Assembly (NCBI RefSeq): GCF_030581005.1
Contig: NZ_JAUQSX010000008.1
Coordinates: 244,494-308,493, forward strand
Source: Hymenobacter mellowenesis
GTDB taxonomy: Bacteria > Bacteroidota > Bacteroidia > Cytophagales > Hymenobacteraceae
Direction: 5' to 3'
DNA length: 64,000 bases
The position numbers and the translations under genes were made by a program. The stretch's first letter is position 1. Every line of letters starts with the position of its first letter. Below, one piece after another: positions 42,113 through 50,686 of this stretch. Under the pieces are notes generated by a model. The model was not told where the DNA came from. It ran no database searches and was given only the letters and a program-made list of their open reading frames with translations.

Positions 42113-44347
42113 CTACTTGCCGCTTTTGGCCAGCTGCAGGGCCGTTTCCAGGATGAGGTCCTGCCCCTGACGGACGGACGCGAGGGTGGGCGTCACCAAC
42201 ACGTCGGGCTGGATGCCGATGGCGTGGTGGCGGCTGCCGTCGGCGTTTTTCACCAGCATGCCGCTGTAGCTCACCGAGAAGCCGCTTTGCAGCGGCACGT
42301 AGCTGATGCCGCCGTTGGCCCCGGAGGTGGGCCGGCCCACGAAGGTGCCCAAGTGGAAGCCCCGCAGCAGGCCCAGGAAGGTTTCGGGGTGGCTCTGGGC
42401 CGCCACGTCGGTCAGGAAATACATCTTGCCGGACAGGTGCTGCGCGCCGGGCTCCTTGCGCACCACGTTGGGGCTGTAGCGGATGTTTTCCTGGTCGGGC
42501 CGGAGCATATCCATATTGTAGGTGATGGTGGTTTCGGCCGGCGCCTTCAGCAGCATCGGAATCAGGGAGTACACGCCGTTGCCGGGGTAGTTGCGGATGT
42601 CGAAGATGACGGATTTGGCCTGGGCCAGGGTTTGAAATTCGGCGGGGCTGAGTGTTTCCGGCATCGTGGCCAGGTTGTAGTAGTAGATGCCGGGCGCCAG
42701 CCAGCCGTTGGGCCGCTGGGCGGTAATCAGGTTGCCGGTCTGGTAGTTGGGCGTGAACATTGTCCGGGGCTGGCGCACGGTGAGGGTGCTGTCGCCCCGG
42801 CGCAGCGTCAGGGTGGTCGGCTGGTCCTTGGGCCCGTCGGCCAAAGCCAGCAGCGCCCGGAATTCCTTGTTCTGAGGCGAGCCGGAAATGCGGCTGGCCT
42901 GCTCCTGCAACACCTTTTCGGCCGCCACGCCGTCGATGGTCAGCACCACATCGCCCCGCCGCAGCTGCGGGGCCAGCCGGGGAGTCAGCACCTGCAGCAC
43001 CACTACCTGGCCCTCCACTTTGCCCAGGTAAGCCGGCACGGTGTAGTGCCGCGAGCTGTACGCCGAGTGCATGGCCCAGGCGTGCCCGTCGTTGAGGGCA
43101 GCCGTCATCAGCTCCAGGGTGCGCTGGAATTCCAGCGTGGAATTTTCGCGGTAGGCCCGGCGCAGGGTCTGGTGCAGCAGCGTGTCGGGCGTCACAGTGG
43201 CGCTGCCCCAGTAGGCGTAGCCGTGCCGCATGGCATTCCAGGCTTCGATGACGTTGGCCAGCCGCACCTCGGGCAGCCCAATGGTGCGCTCGCCCTGGTA
43301 GCGGGCCCACTCGGCCGGGTACTTCGTCCGGTCGTTGGCCTTGATGTGCAATTGGTTGAGCCGAAGCGAATCAGCCAGCGGGTAGGTGTGGGCGGCGTTG
43401 GCGGCCAGCGCCAGCGGCACGGTGCAGCTGATGCCCGGTGCGACTTCGCGGGTCACGTAGTCGCCCAGCCGCGACTGCTCCTTGAACAGCGGCTCTGCCA
43501 GCAGGTCGGGCGATGTGAAATCTATTTCAACCGTCTGTTTATCGCTTGCTTTATCAGACTCGCCTTGTACCGGACTCAGCTTCACTTTTTTGCCTTTCAC
43601 GATGGCCGAGATGGTCACGTTCAGACTGTCCTCAAAGCCAGCCGGTGCCCCCAGCGCCAAGTCCAGCCGCTGGGCTGCCGAGTCGAGGCGGCCGCTGAAG
43701 AGGTAGTGGTTGCCCGCCGCGGCTACGGCCTGGTTGGGGCGTTGCTGGGTGGCGCGGCGGTTTTCGGTGCCGCCCAGCAGCTGGCGGTGGGTGATGGTGA
43801 ACGTGGCCGGGGGGCTGTTCTTGCCGCGCCGCCAGCTCAGGTCCACCTCATAGGGCTGGCCGGCGTAGGCGCTGGCATCCATGCTCACGGCCAGCGGCGT
43901 GGTGCTGCCCGGGGTGCCGGGCCGGTTCAGCCGGACGCTCTGATACATCTTGCCCTTGCCGGTGTACAGGCCCTGGTGCTGCCACGAAACCACTTTGGTG
44001 GCGTGTGCCGACCCAGGTGGCTGCAAGGTGGCCGGGTCGAACTTCACCGGCTGGCGGGTGGAGAATACCCGGATGGTGGGCCCCAACGGCTGAAATAGAT
44101 TATTCAACTCCCGAATCAGCTCGGCGTCGTTCTGCACGGCCAGCATCTGGCGGCTGCCCTTAGTGGCCAGCATGGGCCAGGAAATCGTCTGAGCCTCGTC
44201 CGAAGGGTGGAAATAGCGCACGTAGCCGAAGAGGCGGGCGAAGGCCGACAGGTTCTTTTCCTGCTGCTTGCTCAACGCTTGCGGGGCCTGCCCCCGCGCC
44301 CCAAAAGCCAGCAAAACAAAGGGCAGCAGGAGACGCATTTTCTTCAT
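42113..44347 (-). CDS. S41-family (tail-specific-like) peptidase with PDZ domain
   Basis: 744 residues, signal peptide MKKMRLLLPFVLLAFGARG. N-terminal region (about 25-330) with FGYVRYFHPSDEAQTISW, then beta-rich middle; PDZ about 430-500 (LRRGDVVLTIDGVAAEKVLQ); S41 catalytic region about 560-740 with the substrate-binding VIFDIRNYPGNGV, the serine motif YFLTDVAAQSHPETFL (Ser652 candidate nucleophile) and GRPTSGANGG. Periplasmic or secreted protease. Convergent with the MG2 gene (10 bp gap). It lies within the segment bracketed by the 41-bp direct repeat, so it may have arrived with that event. Confidence 0.88.
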   Translation of the reverse strand: MKKMRLLLPFVLLAFGARGQAPQALSKQQEKNLSAFARLFGYVRYFHPSDEAQTISWPMLATKGSRQMLAVQNDAELIRELNNLFQPLGPTIRVFSTRQPVKFDPATLQPPGSAHATKVVSWQHQGLYTGKGKMYQSVRLNRPGTPGSTTPLAVSMDASAYAGQPYEVDLSWRRGKNSPPATFTITHRQLLGGTENRRATQQRPNQAVAAAGNHYLFSGRLDSAAQRLDLALGAPAGFEDSLNVTISAIVKGKKVKLSPVQGESDKASDKQTVEIDFTSPDLLAEPLFKEQSRLGDYVTREVAPGISCTVPLALAANAAHTYPLADSLRLNQLHIKANDRTKYPAEWARYQGERTIGLPEVRLANVIEAWNAMRHGYAYWGSATVTPDTLLHQTLRRAYRENSTLEFQRTLELMTAALNDGHAWAMHSAYSSRHYTVPAYLGKVEGQVVVLQVLTPRLAPQLRRGDVVLTIDGVAAEKVLQEQASRISGSPQNKEFRALLALADGPKDQPTTLTLRRGDSTLTVRQPRTMFTPNYQTGNLITAQRPNGWLAPGIYYYNLATMPETLSPAEFQTLAQAKSVIFDIRNYPGNGVYSLIPMLLKAPAETTITYNMDMLRPDQENIRYSPNVVRKEPGAQHLSGKMYFLTDVAAQSHPETFLGLLRGFHLGTFVGRPTSGANGGISYVPLQSGFSVSYSGMLVKNADGSRHHAIGIQPDVLVTPTLASVRQGQDLILETALQLAKSGK

Positions 44348-44444
44348 ATTAAGGAGTTGATTTCTACCAGTTGCTTGCCCGTGCGCCGCCAGCCATCCAG
44401 GCCGCGCCGACGCTCCAGGTTATCAGATACCGAAACCCGGCGAG

Positions 44445-44951
44445 GTGTTGCAAAGGTTGAAATTATTGGCACTTGAAGGAGTGACCAGCGCGTCAGCGAG
44501 GCCGGTTTTTTCGCACCTCATTCATTACCGCCGGCCTTTGCCGCTCCATACCAAGGCCCAGCGCCAGGCCATACCCGAGGACATCGGCATCGCCCTGCCC
44601 TACATCAAGAAGATTATCCAGGGCTTCCACATCCCCATCCTGATGATGGAGGGCTACGAAGCCGACGACGTCATCGGCACGCTGGCCCAGAAGGCGGAAA
44701 AGGACGGCTTCGAGGTGTTCATGATGACGCCCGACAAGGACTACTGCCAGTTGGTGACGGAGCACATCAAAATCTACCGCCCCGCCTTCATGGGCAACGC
44801 GGCCGAAATCCTGGACGTGGCCCACGTGCTGGCCCGCTTCGAGATTGAGCGCGTGGAGCAGGTCATTGACATTCTGGGCCTGCAGGGCGACGCCTCCGAC
44901 AACATCCCCGGCAGCCACAGCTTCGTGCTGGATGTGAAGCCGGCGCTGTAA
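44445..44951 (+). pseudogene. polA 5'-exonuclease fragment fused to a copied MG2-gene tail
   Basis: The reading frame from a GTG at 44445 has no ATG start. From 44553 to 44913 it matches polA (48010-48370) without gaps at about 97% by my count, covering residues about 83-203 of the 5'-nuclease domain. From 44910 it switches to a copy of the last 41 bp of the MG2 gene at 42062 (GSHSFVLDVKPAL), ending at its own stop. It lacks the N-terminal metal-site residues and all of the rest of Pol I, so it cannot be a polymerase. Most differences from polA are silent, suggesting import or copy from a close relative's polA. Best called a chimeric remnant. Confidence 0.85.
44910..44950. repeat. 41-bp direct repeat, copy B
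   Basis: 38 of 41 positions match 42062-42102. It joins the polA fragment and supplies its stop codon. Copy B is followed by a strong terminator, copy A is not. Confidence 0.85.
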
Positions 44952-44976
44952 AGGCCCGCCCGGGCTTGCTCTACAA

Positions 44977-45017
44977 AAAAGGGCGGTGCCGGCTTCAAAG
45001 CCGGGCACCGCCCTTTT
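44977..45017. terminator. Rho-independent terminator after the chimera
   Basis: AAAAGGGCGGTGCC-GGCTT pairs with AAGCCGGGCACCGCCCTTTT with one bulged base. A-run and T-run on either side allow use from both strands; the convergent delta-60 protein gene ends at 45044. It may originally have served the MG2 gene whose tail copy precedes it. Confidence 0.85.
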
Positions 45018-45043
45018 CATATTGTTGTCGTCTTACCGCTGCC

Positions 45044-47626
45044 CTATTCCACCACGATGCACCGGGTGGCCGGGCCGCTGGCATAGTCCACGCGCAACAC
45101 GTACAGGCCCGGGGCCAGCGCGACGGTGCTGAGCGAAACGTCGGCGGCTGTTGCTTCCTGGCTGACGACGGTTTTGCCCAGCGCGTTGAGCAGGCTCACG
45201 CGCTGCGGGCGGGCGCTGGCTTCAAGGCGCAGGTGCAGTACGTCGTGGGCCGGCACGGGCCAGGCCTGAATGCGGCTGCCCTCCTGGGCGGCGCGCACGG
45301 CCAGCACGCCTGTGGGCAGGAAGCGGGCTAGTCCCGAGGACGGCTGCCCTGCGGCTTGGAGGAAATAGCCACCGGCCAGAATGGCCCCATCGGGCTGCAC
45401 CACAATGTCGGCCACGGAGGGCCCACGGCTCAGGTACCGCGCAGTGGCCAAGCCGGTGGGGGGCGCGGTCAGCACGCCGGTATTGAAAGAAGCATCCAGC
45501 CGTCCGGTTGCGTCGAGGCGTACCAGCGGGTAAGTAGGCGCTTGGAACTGGTTGACCGTCTGCACCGAGCCGCCTACTAGGATGCGGCCGTCGCTTTGCA
45601 CGGCCAGCGCCACAATGCCCGACTCCTGATTAGTTGCCGTTGTGATGGGCGAGATGGGCGCGACGAATCCCGACAATTCAGCGCCGGTGGCCGTGAAGCC
45701 TTCCACCAGCCGGATGCGGGTATTGCTTGCATTGAAGATACCGCCCGCCACGTAGCCGCCAGCAGGCCCCTCGGCCACTACATGGGGGCCATAATCATCA
45801 AAACCATTGCTAGCCGTATTCACATAATTAAAAGCGGGGTCGGGCGCCCCCGTGGCCAGCAGCCGAACCAGCTTGTTCTGGTAGCGCGGGGCCACACTGG
45901 CGTCCCGCACCACGCAGACAATATTCCCGTTGGCTTGTACCAAGCCATTGCTCACCACGGGCAGCGTGGCCGGCGGCGCAAACGTGGGCTCGACGCTGCC
46001 ATCGGCGTTGAGCCGGGTGAGGTTGGCCTTGCCGGCCGCATCGACAAAGGCGCCTCCTACCACGATTCGACCATTGGCCTGCGCCGCCAACAACCGGATA
46101 TTGGCCAGGTCTGGAACGCTCGCCGTAAGCGCGGGCACGAAACCGGCATCCGTGGCGCCGCTGGTGGTGAGCCGCACAAACACTGGTTCGGAATCACCAA
46201 TGTTGCCGCTGCCGTTGTAGATAAACCCCGCCACCAGCAGTTGCCCATCGGCTTGTGCCGCCAGGGCCGTGAGTTGCCAGCTGCCGCTTCGGGGCTGGCG
46301 CCAGGCAAAAGTTGGGTCGGGCTGGCCGCTGGGCAGCAAGCGGGCAATGCGGTCGGTCGGGTTTCCATCGACGCTATTGAAACGGCCCGAAATGAACAGC
46401 TTGCCGTCGGCTTGGCGCACCAGCTTGTCCAGCTCGGCCGGCTCCTGCAGCAGGGGCGCAAAGCCGGCGTCGAGCCCGCCGCTGGGCTGCACTAGGGCCA
46501 CAGTGCGGCGCTGGCCGGCGTAGTTGTTCATGTTGCCCCAGGTCAGGAAGCTGCCATTGGCCAGCCCCCGAATGCCCCACACGTAGCTATCGGGGCCAGT
46601 GCCTTGCTGGAACGCGGCATCCACCGCGCCCGTTGCCTGAAGCATGATAAGTTGTTTGTCAAACATCTTATTTGCCGCCGCAGTGTAAGCATCGGCTCTT
46701 ATCAGTACCTGGCCGCCGGCCAGCACGTCCATCTCATAGAAGTAGCGCCCCGCCAGGCTGGCGGGCGCAGTAAAGCTCGGGTCGAGGGCCCCGGTGCTGA
46801 GCAGCCGGCACAGCGGCTGCGTGGCGCCCGTGGCCGTGAGGGAAAAAAGCCCCCCCACCAGCACGGCGCCGTTGGCATCCAGCGCAAGGGTGTTCACCCT
46901 TTGCGACCCAACTACCCCGATGGCTGCCTGAAAACCGGTATCGCGGCTGCCGTCGCCATTGAGCCGAATGACGTTGTAGCCGTTGTTATTAGCCTGAAAG
47001 CCGGCCAGAAGAATCTTTCCGTCGGGCTGCAGCAGCATGTTAGTGGGGCCCGAGTTTGTGGCCAGCACCGGCGCAAAGCCAGTATCGGGCGAGCCGTCGC
47101 TCAGCACCCGAAACACTTCCGGCCCCACCCCCAACCCCGAGCCCATGATGAGAATACGCCCGTTGGGCTGCACAATGGCCTTGCGCAGGAAAGGCACCGG
47201 GCTCACGTTGGGCAGCACCAAGTTCAGGGAGGGGTCCAGCGTACCGTCGGCATTCAGCCGAAACAACAGGTTGCGCTGCACGGTGCCCGCCTGGTAGCTG
47301 CCCTGCACCAGCAGCTGGCCGTTGGGCATGGGCACCAGCTTTTTAATATTCATGGCCGCATTACTCAGGTTTTGCCGGAAAACCTGGTCCTCTACCCCGG
47401 CGGCGCTGAAGCGCGCCAGGGCTTTGCTGGCCTGGCCGTTGGCGCGGGTGAAGGTGCCGGCCACCACGTACTGGCCGCTGGGCATCTGGGCAGCGTCGAC
47501 GATAACCGCTTCGCCGTAGAGTTCGGGGATGTGGAAGGCCGGGTCGAGCGTTTGGGCCCAGAGTTGGCCGGGAAGCCGGAGCAGCAAGGCCAGCAACAAA
47601 ATCGAAAAGCGTAATTGATTGACCAT
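45044..47626 (-). CDS. Delta-60-repeat protein with T9SS C-terminal sorting domain
   Basis: 860 residues: signal peptide (MVNQLRFSILLLALLLRLPGQLWA), then about a dozen delta-60 repeats of roughly 50-60 residues, each with a pattern like VxPxGxILVGGxFxxxxG...xxRLxxDGxLDxxF (for example MPSGQYVVAGTFTRANG, LQPDGKILLAGFQANN). They should fold as a beta-propeller-like surface protein. The last 80 residues (WPVPAHDVLHLRLEAS ... LAPGLYVLRVDY) are a type A T9SS sorting domain, so it is secreted through the type IX system and anchored or released. Adjacent to, and divergent from, polA. Confidence 0.92.
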   Translation of the reverse strand: MVNQLRFSILLLALLLRLPGQLWAQTLDPAFHIPELYGEAVIVDAAQMPSGQYVVAGTFTRANGQASKALARFSAAGVEDQVFRQNLSNAAMNIKKLVPMPNGQLLVQGSYQAGTVQRNLLFRLNADGTLDPSLNLVLPNVSPVPFLRKAIVQPNGRILIMGSGLGVGPEVFRVLSDGSPDTGFAPVLATNSGPTNMLLQPDGKILLAGFQANNNGYNVIRLNGDGSRDTGFQAAIGVVGSQRVNTLALDANGAVLVGGLFSLTATGATQPLCRLLSTGALDPSFTAPASLAGRYFYEMDVLAGGQVLIRADAYTAAANKMFDKQLIMLQATGAVDAAFQQGTGPDSYVWGIRGLANGSFLTWGNMNNYAGQRRTVALVQPSGGLDAGFAPLLQEPAELDKLVRQADGKLFISGRFNSVDGNPTDRIARLLPSGQPDPTFAWRQPRSGSWQLTALAAQADGQLLVAGFIYNGSGNIGDSEPVFVRLTTSGATDAGFVPALTASVPDLANIRLLAAQANGRIVVGGAFVDAAGKANLTRLNADGSVEPTFAPPATLPVVSNGLVQANGNIVCVVRDASVAPRYQNKLVRLLATGAPDPAFNYVNTASNGFDDYGPHVVAEGPAGGYVAGGIFNASNTRIRLVEGFTATGAELSGFVAPISPITTATNQESGIVALAVQSDGRILVGGSVQTVNQFQAPTYPLVRLDATGRLDASFNTGVLTAPPTGLATARYLSRGPSVADIVVQPDGAILAGGYFLQAAGQPSSGLARFLPTGVLAVRAAQEGSRIQAWPVPAHDVLHLRLEASARPQRVSLLNALGKTVVSQEATAADVSLSTVALAPGLYVLRVDYASGPATRCIVVE

Positions 47627-47763
47627 TTGAATGAAGGAAGGTGGAAGATGTGGAAGGAACCTGATTCACTGCTTCTGTATTGCGCGAATACCTGACTATT
47701 CAGAAGGTTGCTGAGACAGGCAAAAATCCAGCCACCTATTCGGTTCCAACGTACTTTCGCCCT

Positions 47764-50655
47764 ATGACCGACCCCGCCGCCGCCACCCCCAAGAAGCTCT
47801 TCCTGCTCGACGCGTTTGCCCTCATCTACCGCTCGCATTTCGCGTTCAGCAAAAACCCGCGCATCAACTCCAAAGGCATGAACACGGGCGCCGTGCTCGG
47901 CTTCACCAACACGCTGGTGGAAGTGCTGCAAAAGGAAAAGCCCACCCACATCGGCGTGTGCTTCGACGGGCCGAAAAAGACCTTCCGCCACGAGCAGTTC
48001 GCCGCCTATAAGGCCCAGCGCCAGGCCATGCCCGAGGACATCGGCATTGCCCTGCCCTACATCAAGAAGATTATCCAAGGCTTTCACATTCCCATTCTGA
48101 TGATGGAGGGCTACGAGGCCGACGACGTCATCGGCACGCTGGCCCAGAAGGCGGAAAAAGAGGGCTTCGAGGTGTTCATGATGACGCCCGACAAGGACTA
48201 CTGCCAGCTGGTGACGGAGCACATCAAAATTTACCGCCCCGCCTTCATGGGCAACGCGGCCGAAATCCTGGACGTGGCCCACGTGCTGGCCCGCTTCGAG
48301 ATTGAGCGCGTGGAGCAGGTCATTGACATTCTGGGCCTGCAGGGCGACGCTTCCGACAACATCCCCGGCATCCCCGGCATCGGCGAGAAGACGGCCAAAA
48401 CGCTCATTCAGAAGTACGGCTCGGTCGAAAACCTGCTGGCGAATGTGGACGAGCTCAAGGGCAAGCAGCAGGAAAACGTGCGCAACTTCGCCGAGCAGGG
48501 CCTGATGAGCAAGGAGCTGGCCACCATCCACGTGAACGTGCCGCTGGAGTTCGAGCCCGAAAAGCTGGTGCTCGACGCGCCCGACGAGGGCACGCTGCGC
48601 GAGCTGTTCGACGAGCTGGAATTCCGGCAGCTGGCTGCCCGCATCCTGAGCGGCGGGGGCCCCGAGCGCACGCCGGCCGGCGTGGCCGCGCCCGGCTCCA
48701 AGCCCGTGCGTCGGCCCCGGCTGGTGCCCGGCGGCCAGGCCTCGCTCTTCGGCAACCCCGGCGATGAAGCCGTGGCCATTGGTGCCGAGGAAGGCGAAAC
48801 GGCCGGTTTCGGCGCGCCCGCCGGACCGCGCAAGCGCCTCGAAGACGTGCCCTACAACTACCACCTGATGGACACGCCCGAGCTTCGCAAGTCGCTCATT
48901 GAATTTCTGTTGCAACAGGAGGAAGTGAGCTTCGACACCGAAACCACCGGGCTGGATACCATGACGGCGCGGCTGGTGGGCCTCAGTTTCTCGTGGCTGC
49001 CGGGCGAGGCCTATTACGTGCCCGTGCCGACGGAGGACCAGGCCGCCGTGCAGGCCGTTGTGGACGAGTTCTGCCCGTTTTTCGAGTCGAAAACCATCCT
49101 GAAAATCGGTCAGAACATCAAGTACGACCTCACCATCCTCAAGCACTACAACGTCAATATCTCGGGGCCGCTGTTCGATACCATGCTGGCCCATTACCTC
49201 ATCGAGCCCGACATGCGCCACAATATGGACGTGCTGGCCGAAACCTACCTGCACTACTCGCCGGTGAGCATTATCGAGCTCATCGGCCCCAAGGGCAAGA
49301 AGCAAATCACGATGGCCGACGTGCCGCCCGCCCAGGTGAAAGACTACGCCTGCGAAGACGCCGACGTGACCCTGCAGCTCAAGCACGTCTTCGAGCCCAT
49401 GCTGAAGGACCTGGGTTTGCTGGGCTTGCTCAACGACGTGGAAAACCCGCTGGTGCCCGTGCTGGCCGACATCGAGTACGAGGGTATTCGGATTGATTCC
49501 GGGGCCATGAACGAGTATTCGGCCGAGCTGCAGGGCTACATCGGGGAGCTCGAAACCCAGATTTTCCGCGAGGCCGGGCAGGAGTTCAACATCGGCTCGC
49601 CGAAGCAACTGGGCGAGGTGTTATTCGACAAGATGGACATCGGCAAGGGCAAAGTCAAGAAAACCAAAACCGGCCAGTACGCCACCGGCGAGGAAATCCT
49701 GAGCCAGCTGGCCGCCGAAAACCCCATCGCCGCCCTCATCCTCGAATACCGCCAGCTCACTAAGCTGCGCAGTACGTACGTGGAGGCCCTGCCCCAGCTG
49801 GTGAGCGTGGTGGATGGCCGCGTGCACACCAACTTCAACCAAGCCGTGGCCGCCACCGGCCGCCTCAGCAGCACCAACCCCAACCTGCAGAACATCCCCA
49901 TCCGCACGGAGCGGGGCCGCGAAATCCGCAAAGCCTTCGTGCCGCGCGACGACCAGCACGTGCTGCTGGCGGCCGACTATTCGCAGGTGGAGCTGCGCAT
50001 CATGGCCGACTTCTCGGGCGATAAAACCATGATTGAAGCTTTCCGCCTGGGGCAGGACGTGCATACCAGCACGGCCAGCAAGGTATTCCGTGTGCCGCTG
50101 GAGGAAGTGGACAGCGAGATGCGCCGCAAGGCCAAAACGGTCAATTTCGGCATCATCTACGGCATTTCGGCCTTCGGGCTGGCCCAGCGCATCGGCATCA
50201 GCCGCAAGGAAGCCACGGAAATTATCGAAACGTACTTCCAGGAATTCCCCTCGGTGAAGGCGTTCATGGACGACAGCATCAACCGCGCCCGCGAGCTGGA
50301 GTACGCCGAAACGCTGCTCAAGCGCCGCCGCTACCTGCGCGATATCAACTCGCGCAACGCTACGCTGCGCGGTTACACCGAGCGCAACGCCATCAATGCC
50401 CCCATCCAGGGCACGGCCGCCGACATCATCAAAATGGCCATGATTAACATCCACCACTGGCTGCGCGAGGAGAAACTGGGCACCAAGATGATACTACAGG
50501 TGCACGACGAACTCGTGTTCGACGCCGTGGCCGAGGAAGTGGACTACATCACCCCAAAAATCAAGGAACTGATGACCACGGCCCTGCTGCTGCCCCACGG
50601 CGTGCCGCTGGAGGTGGAAGTGGGTAGTGGGCGCAACTGGCTGCAGGCGCACTAG
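47764..50655 (+). CDS. polA: DNA polymerase I
   Basis: 963 residues from the ATG at 47764 (MTDPAAATPKKLFLLDAFALIYRS); the frame opens at 47680 but those residues are not conserved. 5'-nuclease domain to about 300, an extra linker (about 300-360), 3'-5' exonuclease with intact DTE (Asp391, Glu393), and the family A polymerase domain with DYSQVELR (Asp738), the finger helix RRKAKTVNFGIIYGISAFGL and VHDELVFD (Asp915). Proofreading is probably active. Its 48010-48370 segment is duplicated at 44553-44913. A near-consensus -7 box TACTTTCG lies at 47752-47759. Confidence 0.97.
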   Translation: MTDPAAATPKKLFLLDAFALIYRSHFAFSKNPRINSKGMNTGAVLGFTNTLVEVLQKEKPTHIGVCFDGPKKTFRHEQFAAYKAQRQAMPEDIGIALPYIKKIIQGFHIPILMMEGYEADDVIGTLAQKAEKEGFEVFMMTPDKDYCQLVTEHIKIYRPAFMGNAAEILDVAHVLARFEIERVEQVIDILGLQGDASDNIPGIPGIGEKTAKTLIQKYGSVENLLANVDELKGKQQENVRNFAEQGLMSKELATIHVNVPLEFEPEKLVLDAPDEGTLRELFDELEFRQLAARILSGGGPERTPAGVAAPGSKPVRRPRLVPGGQASLFGNPGDEAVAIGAEEGETAGFGAPAGPRKRLEDVPYNYHLMDTPELRKSLIEFLLQQEEVSFDTETTGLDTMTARLVGLSFSWLPGEAYYVPVPTEDQAAVQAVVDEFCPFFESKTILKIGQNIKYDLTILKHYNVNISGPLFDTMLAHYLIEPDMRHNMDVLAETYLHYSPVSIIELIGPKGKKQITMADVPPAQVKDYACEDADVTLQLKHVFEPMLKDLGLLGLLNDVENPLVPVLADIEYEGIRIDSGAMNEYSAELQGYIGELETQIFREAGQEFNIGSPKQLGEVLFDKMDIGKGKVKKTKTGQYATGEEILSQLAAENPIAALILEYRQLTKLRSTYVEALPQLVSVVDGRVHTNFNQAVAATGRLSSTNPNLQNIPIRTERGREIRKAFVPRDDQHVLLAADYSQVELRIMADFSGDKTMIEAFRLGQDVHTSTASKVFRVPLEEVDSEMRRKAKTVNFGIIYGISAFGLAQRIGISRKEATEIIETYFQEFPSVKAFMDDSINRARELEYAETLLKRRRYLRDINSRNATLRGYTERNAINAPIQGTAADIIKMAMINIHHWLREEKLGTKMILQVHDELVFDAVAEEVDYITPKIKELMTTALLLPHGVPLEVEVGSGRNWLQAH

Positions 50656-50686
50656 GCACATGAGAATCAATAAGTGTCTACAGGCT

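Noticed and set aside
42062..44950. The 41-bp direct repeats as attachment sites of an integrative element
   Set aside because: No integrase or excisionase lies between them, and the copies differ at three positions; listed instead as a recombination event.
44445..44951. The chimeric ORF as a functional nuclease gene
   Set aside because: Lacks the N-terminal 5'-nuclease residues and the rest of the domain, has no ATG start and ends with a copied unrelated tail.
47392..49608. 738-codon minus-strand ORF over the polA start
   Set aside because: Antisense shadow of polA and of the delta-60 gene end; no domain content.
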